Shown: in pieces, positions 47,735 through 58,970 of the stretch
How positions within the stretch are numbered: position 1 is the first letter of the stretch
Layout: the number at the start of each line of letters is the position of its first letter
Assembly: GCA_015680685.1 (NCBI GenBank)
Contig: MNCI01024958.1
Span: forward strand, 53,236-117,235
Direction of reading: 5' to 3'
Origin: Gnetum montanum
Lineage: Eukaryota > Streptophyta > Gnetopsida > Gnetales > Gnetaceae
Length of the DNA stretch: 64,000 nucleotides
Program-made: the position numbers and the translations under genes
The notes under the pieces: generated by a model
The model's input: the letters and a program-made list of their open reading frames with translations, nothing else
What the model was told of the DNA's origin: nothing
Databases searched by the model: none

Positions 47735-48597
47735 TGATGAGAGACAAGGTACCCATATGCCCAACCATAAGAATCACAGGCGTTCATGTGTGATCCAGTC
47801 GAATTCTGCAAACTATAATTACTAAGTACGCTAGAGCTAAACAGTGCATGCATGTTGTCCATTCGTTGTCTTCCCAGACCCACTTGCGGAGTACAATTGT
47901 ATAGTTAAGTGTGACTGAGGCATAAGATTTTTTATTATTTCGTATTTTTATCAAATTACTCACCTAGAACAAGAATAAAAGTAAGAGTGATTAATTGTTA
48001 AGTAAACTATAGTCTAGTCTAGCCTAACACAAGTAACCGTTTTCACTTCCTGGACACATCCTGAACTTTGTGCAAACACTGCTGGGTTGTCAAACGCTAA
48101 TCATTTCTGAGCTACCAAGCATCACATGTATGCTCGAAGGGGTCGTGCTTGTGTATTTTAATGATTTGCTTGATTAATCAAAATTAATTATTACATAAAT
48201 AATATTTATGTAAACTGCATAAATATAAATGCATAAGAGATAAAGTCTCAAGTGCTGCAAGAAATGAATCAAAGAGTTCATCTTTATTGCCAACACAATG
48301 GTGTGCTCAAGTACATCAATGCTTGAATAAAGATTTGTTCACACTTAGAACTCCTATTATGGGCACTTAGAAATTATTCTAACTTTCAAATGGACAAACT
48401 GTAAGAGTTTCACTACTTGACTGCCAAAAACTTACCCCTAATTGTGCACCTGGGCACTGTGTTTATAGACCTGGGAGTAACCCTATGATATTGAGTGTAC
48501 GATATCGCATCTTGGGCTGTGATATCCCATACCTAACATTGTGTACCCGATATCGCAACCACCCTGATATCGAAGCATTGAAAAACATGAATTATCA
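47735..48597 (-). repeat. 3' LTR of the Athila-like element (863 bp)
   Basis: Same length and end structure as 56973-57835. On the minus strand, GATATC palindromes (48480-48580) precede TATAAACA near 48460, and AATAAAG occurs downstream near 48328. The polypurine tract lies outside at 48598-48607. Confidence 0.9.
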
Positions 48598-50460
48598 TAC
48601 CCCCATGACTGAATGAAAACTCATCTTCGAGTATAGAAGAAGAGGAACAAGCCCTTTACAAAATATATTAGGAGGTGTCGACTTATTTGACTAACATGCA
48701 GAGTGACATAGAGAAAATAGACAAATACAAAAGTGCCTGAGCATACAACATTACAATTGTGTACAAAATTGGATGTTCTTGACAACAAGAAAGAACACCA
48801 ATAGATTCAAAGGACATCTAGCCCCTCTTGGCAACAGAAGAATGAGGAAGAGGTAGAAGAGATCAAATGTTCATGAACAATCTTCCACGCATGATATGGT
48901 TGCATCTTCCTTGGTGACGATAGTCCCACTTCCAATCCACGCTTCCCACTGCAATCACAACAAAATCGAGGATTAGTATATATAGTGCAATAGATAATGG
49001 TTGAATACCTTGTCTCGTTAATGATTTTTATCTAGCCAGGTTGTGACTGTGATAGATTGGTTGCTTAATGTTGTTAGTGGAAAGACTGATGAATGTGTTA
49101 AGTAAGAGAAGCAATCCATACAATTTAGAAAAAGCTTAACACAAGGAATCTTGGAAAGAGTGTATTCATAATAATAAAAAGGGGTTCATTACAAATAGTT
49201 GTGAAGGTGCATACAATTGGATGATATAGATGGGGTAAATAAAAAGAATTTGATTGTAACAATGTCTAAGGATAAAGAACTTAACTTAACCAAACCAAAA
49301 GATATGCAAGTGGGTCCTTCCCAGATCAGGAACAGGGCTTTTATGCCCTTGCATAACTTCAAACCAAGGAGTCCGTGGGTACCATGGATGATTAATGATT
49401 ATGGAAAGTTAAGTACAAAAACCCAAAAGTAACTGACTGAGAAACTTGACACATCAAACTAGAACATTGAATCAAAACATGAAACCAGCAGTGAGGTGAG
49501 GCATGAAAAGCATAGATGGATGATAGAGAGAGTGGAATGGAGTTCCTAATTTTGGTCACATGCAATCCCTTATGGAGTTTGTGATTAAATGACTTGGTAG
49601 GATCCATCCTCAATCTAGATCAAAACCAACCACTTTTAGTGACTTTGCTTCGACATTCTAAGGCTAGCCCATCCCTTGAGACACAAGAATGCTACCACAA
49701 AATAACCAACATTCCAAATTGGAGCAAAGGTAGGAAGTGAGAAAGGCCCTTAGTTAGAGGAGAAAAGACGAGTCTCATAACCAGTGCTTGTAGCCCTTTT
49801 ATTTGGTCTAAGGGGTGTGCTTTGAATTCTCATGTGTGTGTGTTTTTCTTCTTCTTCTTTTGAATGGGAACCTCACCATGCAAAGACCCATGCATTTTTT
49901 ACATTTATTTTATCCAAGGGGTGTGCTTTGAATCCTCATCTTGTTTTTTTTTATGAGGAACACACCATGCAAGGACTTATTTGACTTCCTATTATGAAAT
50001 GATGCAAAACAGTGAGAAGCTTACAAGCACACTCTTGCACATAGGAAAATAGAAAAACACGAAGAATACCGCAAACCTTTGAATTCACGCCTTGTCCAAA
50101 CCTTTAATTTCTTCCCAATTCTGAAAACTACACAAGTCACTAATTTATTAAAGTTGCATTAATGAAGAAGAGACTACATGCTTCCAAAACCAGGAAAAAC
50201 CATAGAGTATGTGGATGGATGGATGATGTGGATCACTACTTGTTACATGAAAAGAAACCATGTCCCAATCATCAATAACGACATTCAAGGTTAGAAACTA
50301 GACATCAACAATCAAATTACAAATGAAGCATACCACCATCAAGTAGTGCATTACCATTGTACCTGCTACCTTATGAGCAAAAAAAGTAGAAAAACACATC
50401 AAACACCAGTAAACATAACCATAAAAGAAAGTAAAAGAGTAGACAATAGATATTGAATAT
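48598..50460 (-). other. 3' untranslated region of the Athila-like element
   Basis: No coding homology. Parts match the left-edge element (49773-49833 against 1035-1100, reversed) and the gag-only element (49310-49390 against 16557-16635). The polypurine tract CATGGGGGTA (minus strand) is at its right-reading end, 48598-48607. Confidence 0.65.
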
Positions 50461-50600
50461 ATTAACAATGGTGTAAAACAAAAACTAAGAGAAGATCAAT
50501 AACCTTAAAAATACAAATATGTAAAACAAAGATGTAAAACAAAGAAGATGTAAATAAAAAGTTGTAAAATCAAAAATGTGTAAAACAAAAAGGTCAAAAG
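50460..50600 (-). repeat. GTAAAAC-motif repeat
   Basis: At least seven copies of GTAAAAC, spaced 15-40 bp, each followed by AAA-rich sequence. It is the counterpart of the TTTTGTTTTACAA array at 388-512 in the left-edge element. It lies right after the integrase tail. Confidence 0.7.
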
Positions 50601-50601
50601 A

Positions 50602-52080
50602 CTAAGGAGCCACAGAGATGTTAGTATGGGTGGCCATCTGCCCCATGACTAAGTTGGAATGGAGAGATCTGAAAGATTGAGCATGGTTGTCCATCTGGCA
50701 AGGTGTTTGTTGAGTTGGTTGGCTTGGGCTCATAGAAAGGTTTATTTGTTGAATGTTGACTAATTGTTTCTTATTTGGGCTGTCAAGTTTGTAGATGATC
50801 ATGGCCCTAGATGGAAAGTCTCATTAATGATGTAATGTCCCTCCCACAATGTTTGAAATTTGGTTCGTTGGGATACATGTGCAGGATTCCAATAGAGAAC
50901 CTTGTCTCCTAGTTGAGACTTGACTTTTCCTATTTTGAGGTCATAGCCTTTCTTGTTGAATTCCTCATGCATTTCATTGGATGATAGGACCATTAACTAA
51001 TTTTCTTCTAGCAAGTTAAGGTTCATCAATTGTTCTTTGTGTGCTATACTTAGATGTAGATCAAGGTCACAGGTTGTAGAGAGTGTACGGAGCTTGGATT
51101 GGATGGGCAATGTTGGTAGTTTTCCGTACACAAGCTCATATGGAGAATAGCCTATGGGAAGCTTCCATGTGGAGTGATAGGCCCAAAGGGCATCATTTAA
51201 TTTAGTGCTCTAGTCCCTTTAGTATTTGCTAATGGTATGCGTTAGGATTTTTGTAATATCCCAATTAGTGACCTCAGCTTGACCGTTGGCTTGGGGGTGA
51301 TATGGTGTTGTGAGTTTATGTTTAACCCCCCAAGTGCTGCATCAGTTTTTAGAAAGTGGCACCTATAAAATGAGTTCCATTATTAGAAATTAACGCATAA
51401 GGTACAGTAAACTTGTTTACGATGTTTTTTTGTACAAACCAAGCAAAAGTGGTGGATGTACAATCGGTGATGGCTGCTACTTTTACCCACTTGGTACAAT
51501 AGTCAACAAAGACTATTATATATGCCTTTCCATTTGATAAAGGTGTAATGAGATCCATAAAGTCAATTCCCCAAATATAAAATGGATCAAGAGGTTGTAT
51601 CCATTGTTGTGATCCCTCCATTTGAGCTATCATTCCATCATCTCTCTGGCAATGATCACAAACGCAGATGAATTAATGTACATCCTTGAAAATTGTTGGC
51701 CAATAATACCCTACCATGAGGATTTTTATGGTTGTGTGTCTCCCAACATAATGGCCCCCATAAGGACCTTTGTGAGCATCCTGGAGAACACACAGTCGAT
51801 CCGTATCAGGAACACACTAACGTACCAAGTCATTGAAACATACTTTGTAAAGGTTTCCATTAATCTCCATAAAATATTTGACTAAGTGAAGAAACTATTG
51901 TTTCTTTCTAGTGTCCATCCCTTATGGCAATTCTTACTTGAACAAATAAGTGAGGATGGTGTCATACCATTTTGGTTCATCAGGCAATTATGTATTAATA
52001 GCCCCTGCAAGGAAAGATTCGTTAGGAAATTGATCAGATAAAGGGCTCTCTTTCTCCTTATCATCCCATCTTAGTCATGA
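50602..52080 (-). pseudogene. Integrase of the Athila-like element
   Basis: The zinc-binding start is recognisable (YYWPTIF then CDHCQRDDGMIAQ, about 51630-51710). The core has WGIDFMD (about 51560), SNNGTHF at 51373-51387 where SDNGT is usual, and PYHPQANGQAEVTN (about 51270). So the second catalytic Asp is Asn in this copy. The tail has GDKVLYWNPAHVSQRTKFQT and then SPNKKQLVNIQQ. Several stops interrupt it. It would insert the DNA copy into the genome, but this copy is broken. Confidence 0.8.
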
Positions 52081-52155
52081 TAAGTGATTTGTGACCGCAT
52101 TCTCCACACCTTTACAATCTACCATCATCAGATCGAATTCTTGCAAAATCATGAA

Positions 52156-53548
52156 CCACTATATGACACGAGGGCTCACCGTTGGTTTGTTCATTAGAAA
52201 TCTGATGGTGTTATGATCTGTGTGCACAAACACTTTGTAACCAAGCACATAGTGCCTAAACTTCTCTAAGGCAAACACCACTACCATCAACTCCTTTTCT
52301 ATGGTGGTGTAGTTTAGTTGTGCACCTGCAATGCTCCACCTTGCGTAGTGAATGTAATATGGATGTTTTTGATCATCCATCTGCGTAAGAACTACCCCCA
52401 AAGCATAATTTGATGCATCGATCATGACATGAAATAGTCTAGACCAATCTGGTGCCTAAAGAGTGGAGGTTTCAACAAGCTTTTGCTTTAATTGCTAAAA
52501 TTTTGCTTCGCATGCAAGGGTCCAGATGAATGATGCATCCTTCTTTGTCAATTCTACCAACGGCTTGGCAATTTTGGAAAAATTCTCGATGAAGCATCGA
52601 TAGTAGCTAGTATGACCAAGGAATGACCGCACTTCTTTGACTATTTCAGGTTGGTGGGTTATTCCTTGGATGACCCTTATTTTTTCAAGGTCCACTTCGA
52701 TTCTTGCTTTTGAAATGCGATGCCCCAAAACTATGCCTTCCTGAACCATAAGATGGCTCTTTTCCCAATTGAGCCAGAGGTTTATTTCGACACATCTCTT
52801 CAACACCTACTCAAGACAGTTCAAGACTTTCTCGAACATAGCTCTGTAGGTAGAAAAATCATCCATAAAGGCTTCTACCCCATTATTGATCTGTTGTTGG
52901 AAAATGCTAAGAATTAATCATTGAAATGTGGCTGGGGAATTACATAGACCAAATGGCATCTGAACGTAAGCAAAAGTCCCCCAAGGACTTGTGAAAGTTA
53001 TCTTTGCCTAGACTTCTGGTGTAATCCAGATTTGGTTATAGCCACTATAACTATCTAGAAAGCTATAATAGTTATTCCCCGAAATGGTGTCCAGCACTTA
53101 GTTGATGAAAGGCAATGGAAAATGATCCTTAAAAGTTACCATGTTGAGTAGTCAGAAGTCAATGCACACCCTCCATTTTCCTCCCTTCTTGGGTATGATC
53201 ATGAGTTGACTTACCCACTCACTATCTGTGACAGGGTAAATGAATCTTACCTTGAAAAGTTATTCAATCTCCTCTTTGACAATCTGCTTTAACTTGGGAT
53301 TCAAACACTGTTGCAATTGTCGTTTCAACTTGACAGTGGGGTCAATGTATATTCGGTGTTGGCATATTCATGGATCTATCCTAGTGAGTTTGGAATATGA
53401 CCAAGCGAAGGCTACTGACCATTTTTCCACAAATTTTATCAACTTTCTCTTTTGTTTAGTAGCAAGCTTGGTGTTAATGATAATCGGGCTCCCATTTTTC
53501 AAGAATATGTACTCCATTTCAGCCGGTAGTGTCTTCAATTCAAGGGGC
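52156..53548 (-). pseudogene. Reverse transcriptase and RNase H of the Athila-like element
   Basis: Reverse transcriptase motifs in order: SEWVSQLMIIPKKGGKWRVC, LDSYSGYNQI, SPWGTFAYVQMPFGLCNSPA, and catalytic FMDD at about 52854-52868. Then VLGHRISKARIEVDLEKI and VRSFLGHTSYYRCFIENFS. RNase H at 52425-52159: DASNYALGVVLTQ, TTIEKELMVVVFALEKFRHY and VHTDHNTIRFLM, the gypsy type. About ten stops are scattered through it, several at former Trp or Gln codons. There is no second archaeal-type RNase H, unlike the Tat elements nearby. Confidence 0.85.
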
Positions 53549-53550
53549 TC

Positions 53551-54246
53551 TTATTTAAAATTTTCAAGAATTTTTAGCTCATCCCAATTAACATCATCAT
53601 TTTCTCCTTCAGAGAGCTGGTGATGAACTTGCTTGAGTTCATCCATACTTGCAACATATTCATACATTAGGCCCTCAGTAAGTTCCATGCATAATGTACT
53701 ACCACTAGAATTAGCTATCAACCACTGGGTGCCTTCTTGTTTTGTGGCTGCTACGTATAGACATCTCTGGATCTTAGCTTTTAGTGCACACTGCTTGCAT
53801 GCAAAGATAGATGTTTGCTCTACTGACCATAACTTCTGCACATAATGGCACCCTGAATCGTTGTACGTGATACATGGAACTCTCTTCTTCTTGATCTTCC
53901 CAAACTCATTTTCTTTTGATATTTCTAAGGAAAGATCTCTAATTCCCATTTTGGCATCAACAATACTTAACCACACCCTTCTCATAATAATTGGAAAGTC
54001 CCCCTTGTAGTTCTTCACTTTGATTACTAGGAAATTAGTAAAATATGACCACCCAGAAACGATGGTGATGATGTCCTCAACTAGTGCCAATGGAACAGCG
54101 ATGGACTGGTTCACCAGTTCTAGCCAAATGTTACTCTTCTTCAAGGAAGGAAGGTTCCACATTACGTAGATCTCATGCAAGATCAAATTAACATTAGAAC
54201 CAGAGTCAAGAAGAGCTTTACAAGGCTCATTCCCAGTAATTTGCAA
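53551..54246 (-). pseudogene. Protease region of the Athila-like element
   Basis: An open frame of 231 codons holds the canonical aspartic protease motif LLDSGSNVNLI near its start, then NLPSLKKSNIWLELVNQS, LALVEDIITIVSGW and FPIIMRRVWL. This matches the Athila-type protease layout (a conserved LxxxLxDxS...GxxEDxxxxV block). It would cut the gag-pol polyprotein. This stretch has no internal stop and is the best-preserved frame of the element. Confidence 0.75.
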
Positions 54247-54471
54247 GTAAACAAGGGGACTCCCAGCTAACTTTCTAGGCAGGTTACCAAATCAAATCCA
54301 ATTAGATACAACATGTGTCAACATTATAGTATGAATTCAAGAAGGATTTTGATTTGAAGGAAACTCAAATAAAGAGGAAACAAAGAAAGTTGAAGGAGCA
54401 AGGTTACCAACCACCAATGTGTCCAAGGGCTTTGGTGGACTGTGAAGTCAGAAGCAAGGTCTTTTCTTTCT

Positions 54472-56807
54472 TCATGGTTCTAACCTACTTAATGGATTAA
54501 CTGCTTGCATATTAACTACCCTTGTAGTGTTTCTTTGCTGTGGTTGTGCAAAAAATTTACCCTGCATGGATGGAGCAGGTGGTAGTTGTGCAGGAGGTGG
54601 AGGAGTAGGTGTAGGAACAGGAGGTGCATAAGGGTAGTAGGTGGCATCCCGCCTTGGATAGGGTGATTGGTATGTTTTAAGAGGGTAGTGGTAAGGTTGG
54701 TAATAGGAGTTCCTTGGAGATGAAGGTTGCTTAACATAGTAACTGTAGGGATCTAGTTGTCGGTAAGGGTAGTGTTGTCTTGGAGGTGGCAACGCCCATG
54801 ATTGTGGTTGCTGCCACTACTGGTATAATTTATAAGGTTGTGGTGGAGTTCCACTTGGATAATACTATTGTGGTTGGTGAAACTGTCGAGGATTACCTTG
54901 TGGATAAGGTAATCTTTTGGGCATTTGCCTTTGTGCAAGTCATGGATGTAAGGCATACACCCCAGATTCCTACAAGTGTGATACAACTACATAACATCCC
55001 TTAAGATGTTCATACTGGCAGACATCACACTCTCCATCATCATTTGAGTTGCTATCCACAACCATCTCTATCACATCCATTTTACCCTTACCCTTAGATA
55101 TGGCACGTTCAGCTTCCTTACGTCTCCGATGCTCACGCTCATCACTTTACTCCTTGGACTCTTCAACAATTTTTAAAATAGCTTAAAACCTATTGTCCAT
55201 GGAGTCCCATAATTGATCAACCTTAGTCATGATTTTTTATTATAATTTCTGGAATGGCAAGGTTTTCTGATTAACCACCTCATCTTTGGGGAATTCATCT
55301 TCACTGTCACAAAATCAAACCTCCTTTTTCTGGATAGAAGGGTCCCTATTGTATTCTTCTGCACTTTCATGTTTTCTTAGTTCTCCCTCCTCCTTGGCTA
55401 CCTGCTTAATTAATTTTTGAATCTAATGGGTGCTTAACTCTATCAATCTCCCTTAGGCATAGATGCCAAGGTTTTTCCTAGTTTTAGACCGCAACTAGTC
55501 TATGATATGGAAAAGCTGATCAAGCTAAGAGTATCCATGGTTAGGACACCTATGCAACAGAGAGTAGTATCAGCCAATAGTAGCATCCAAGGGCTCATGA
55601 TTCCCTTGTTTCCACCCTTGAATTTGTTTTCTTAGATTTTATACTCAAGAGTATGTTTGATATTTGTCATTGAATAATTCCAACATTGTACTCCACCGCC
55701 TGATTGATTCTAGTTCCAAGGATCGATACCAATTTTTTGCTTCCTTTATGAGTGTCCTTGAAAATAATTTTAGCTTTTTCCATTCTCAATATTCTACAAG
55801 GCACATGCATCTTGAAAGGCCTGAAGATGATTTTGCGGGTCAGCATCATATCCTCCCTTGAACTGAGGGATGTTGTTCATATCCAATCTCTTTAGTCTAC
55901 TATCCTTCACATGCCTTGTTAGAATCCTCATAGCCTCTGCAATATTCAACATGCCCCGAGTAGCAAGTAGAGGTTCATCAAAGCCATGATGGTGGTTCCT
56001 ACGATGTTCTCTACTAACCCTTCTTTCTTGATGATGGGCCTCTCTGAATTACCCATGTCTTTGATCATGACTGTCCCAATGGTCCCTTCTATTATTCTGG
56101 TTCCGTCGATCACCTCCATCATGATTATTTCTTCTATGGCCACGATCTGAACCAAATGAAGAAGAAGATGATAATGATGAAGGGGAAGAAGAAGGGGAAC
56201 TTGCTCCACACTGACACCTATCACCCTTTCTTCGATGCTTGCGACCATGAACATGATCATGATCTCCTTTGTTCCCCTTTTCTTAACTTACTTCTCCAAA
56301 TCCATTTTTGTCATTGAATCCGTTTTAACCAAAACCTAGATTATGGATTGTGGATTGTACATGCTAGTTGAGGGCTCCTTGAACAAAGTCAAAGAGAGGA
56401 GAATCACTAAAGAAATGGTCACCTTCATCAATTGGGCCAAGCGAAGGTGGAAAAATATTTGACCCCTTTCCCTGGATAAGCTTGTGTTGGTGCTCCAACT
56501 GATGACCCCTTAATCTTTGCGCTTCAATTGGATGATAATCCCTTAAGTTGGGATCTCACATCTTGTATTCTCCATGGAGATGTTGAAGCCCGTGTTGCAT
56601 GATCATTAGCTGGAGCATTGCTAAAAAAAATTGGTTAGGTGGCAACACAATGTTGCCTTCCATATTGCACCACTGCATTAGTTCATCTTGATGCAAGATG
56701 AAGGTAAAGTCTAATACATACTCATCGGGATGAGCATATACCACCCGGTATTGTTAAGGCACCTAAACTACCCTAGGCAGAGATGGACTCCTATGAGAAG
56801 AAGACAT
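54472..56807 (-). pseudogene. Gag of the Athila-like element
   Basis: Begins ATG at 56807 (MSSSHRSPSLPRV). A Ser/Arg/His-rich stretch lies at about 56260-56060. Then LLATRGMLNIAEAMRIL and KGGYDADPQDHLQAF, homologous to the gag-only element, precede the capsid region. The C-terminal part (54792-54472) is rich in Pro, Tyr and Gln (YPYAPPVPTPTPPPPAQLPP). A CxxC-H-type cluster occurs near 55010-54930 (CDVCQ-like). Stops and shifts are numerous. The protein would form the particle. Confidence 0.7.
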
Positions 56808-56950
56808 CTTGTGTTAATAGACTTGTAAACAGTGTGCAGTTAAGGTTTAATTCAATGATAATAATTTTTGTTTTCGTAGGATTTGACTCTTAGGGTTTGA
56901 ACAACGAGGTTACTAGGTTTTACTGGGTTTAGATAGTGCACGAAGAACTA

Positions 56951-56972
56951 CAATCCCTGGCAATGGTGCCCA
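56951..56972 (-). promoter_or_regulatory. Primer-binding site, tRNA-Asp type
   Basis: On the minus strand directly after the LTR: TGGGCACCATTGCCAGGGAT. It matches the plant Athila tRNA-Asp site (TGGCGCCGTTGCCGGGGA) with a few changes, mostly C-to-T or G-to-A. Confidence 0.75.
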
Positions 56973-57835
56973 TGATGAGCGGCAAGGTACCCCTATGCCC
57001 AACCATACAAATCACAGGCATTCACGTGTGATCCAGTCGAATTCTACATACTATAATTACTAACTACACTAGAGCCAAACAGTGTGTGTGTGTTGTCCAT
57101 TCATTTTCTTCCTAGTTCCACTTGTGGAGTACAATTGTATGGTTAAGTGTGACTGAGGTGTAAGATTTTTTATTATTTTGTGTTTTTATCAAATTACTCA
57201 CCTAGAACAAGAATAAAAGTAAGAGTGATTAATTGCTAAGTAAACTATAGTCTAGTCTACCCTAACACAAGTAACCATTTCCACTTCCCAAACATATCCT
57301 AAACTTTGTGCAAACACTGTTGGGTTGTCAAACGCTAATCATTTCTGAGCTACCAAGTGTCACACATATGCTCGAAGGGGTCGTGCTTGTGTATTTTAAT
57401 GATTTTCTTGATTGATCAAAATTAATTACTGCATAAATAAAATTTACATAAATTACATAAAATATAAATGCATAAGAAAGAAACTCTCAAGTGCTAGAAG
57501 GAATGAATCAAAGAGTTTGTCTTTATTGCCAACACAATGGTGTGCTCAAGTACATCAATGCTTGAATAAAGATCCATTCACACTTAGATCTCCTACTGCG
57601 GGAAATTGGAAAATATTCTAACTTTCAAATGGACAAACTGCAGAGTTTTGCTACTTGGCTGCTAGAAACTTACCCCCAATTGTGCACCTAGGCACTGTAT
57701 TTATAGACCCAGGAGTAACCCTGCGATATCGAATGGATGGTATCGCATCTTGGACCGTGATATCATGTACCTAATATTGTGTACTCGATATCATGGCCAC
57801 CCCGATATCGGAGCATTAAAAAACACGATTTATCA
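56973..57835 (-). repeat. 5' LTR of the Athila-like element (863 bp)
   Basis: TGATGAGCGGC at the left and TTATCA at the right. On the minus strand, GATATC palindromes (57720-57815) precede the TATA box CTATAAATAC (57697-57706). Confidence 0.9.
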
Positions 57836-57840
57836 CATCT

Positions 57841-58967
57841 CAACACTAAAAGAAAAACAACGACAACAAATCCTCGATATGATTCTAGTTTTGTTCCTAT
57901 ACCCTTGCATCTACTTTTCAGGTTTGATTTCCAAAGGTATGAAAGTTTGGTTTTCGCATCTTAATCTTAGCACTTAGAAATTTGTCACTTTCAATTTTCA
58001 ATTTTCTACATCTTAGAAAATTTTTAGTTTTCTATTTTACATTGAAAATTAGAAAATTCTTCTTTCTCTACCCCAATTTCATTCCTTAGAAAATCCTAAC
58101 TCCTAATTTGGTTTTGATTACATCTTTTTCACACTTAAAGAAATCTTTGTCAAAGTGCTCTAGTACTTAGCCAAATTTTGGCCACTCACCCCCCATAATG
58201 CATTTAATACTTCGCCTATTTTCAAGCCATGCCAAATCATGCCACTCGGCCATGCTAGCCAATAACACCAAGGCATGCACACCAACTATTCCAAAAAGAA
58301 ATTTATCTCCTATCTTTCCTAAAGTTAGAACACTTTTACTAGATTTTCTTCCTTGCTGAACTTGGGAAATTTTCTAGCTCTCATCGTTCTCGAAGTTAGA
58401 ATATTTTTTCTAGCTTTTCTTCCTTGCTAAAATTAAGAAAATCAAAAACGTTTTCTAACTTTTCTTCCTGAGTGAACTTAGAAAATTTTCAAACTCTCAT
58501 CTTTCTCAAAGTTGGAAAAATTTTTCTATTTTTTTTCCCTATGGAACTCTGAAAAAATTATCTCCCATCTTTCCCAAAGTTAGAAAACTTTTTCTAACTA
58601 TTCTTCCTTCCTAAAGTTTAAAAAAAAAAACAAAAATATATATCTCCATCTTTTCTGATGTTCGAAAATTTTTCTAACTTTTCTTCCATGCTGAACTCAG
58701 AAAATTCTTTTAACTCCTTTATTCTCTCCTATCTAAAAATTTTATAACTCTTCTATCCTTCCCAAACTTAGAAAGTTTTTACCTCTCTCCATACTTAGAA
58801 AAATTTTTCTCTCTCCCCAAACCTAGAATTTCCTTCCTATCTCTCCCTTAAAAAAAAAATTTAACTCTTTCTATTTTGTGCAAGCAAACTCAAAAACTTT
58901 TCTAACTTTTTTTCTCATTTTAATCTCATTCTCACATAACTATTACTTTCTCAATCATGCTTTATAG
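57841..58967 (+). other. Outer element spacer between protease and pol, right part, ending in acceptor-like site
   Basis: Continues 46467-47734 after the insertion. It holds a few CATGCCA words (58220-58290) like those in the outer LTR. It also holds a long pyrimidine-rich repeat. It ends TTACTTTCTCAATCATGCTTTATAG, a pyrimidine-rich stretch plus AG, three bases before the pol ATG at 58971. That is the layout of an intron 3' end, as in the inner element. Confidence 0.5.
58300..58900 (+). repeat. Degenerate pyrimidine-rich tandem repeat, period about 60 bp
   Basis: Repeated blocks combine CTCATCTTTCTCAAAGTTAG, AAAATTTTTCTAACTTTTCTTCC and YTGAACTYAGAAAAT. About eight loose copies. Non-coding. 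Confidence 0.7.
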
Positions 58968-58970
58968 GAT

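Larger units (their letters stand above)
47735..57835 (-). mobile_element. Complete Athila-like Ty3/gypsy retrotransposon with perfect target-site duplication
   Basis: Two LTRs of exactly 863 bp (47735-48597 and 56973-57835) have TGATGAG...TTATCA or TATCA ends. They are flanked by identical CATCT (47730-47734 and 57836-57840). On the minus strand: tRNA-Asp-type primer site, gag, protease, reverse transcriptase, RNase H, integrase, a 2-kb 3' untranslated region and a CATGGGGGTA purine tract. The length is 10,101 bp. In the first 170 bp the two LTRs differ at about one position in eight, mostly transitions, so the insertion is not recent. Frames contain stops but no large deletion. It sits in the spacer of the outer Tat element. 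Confidence 0.92.
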
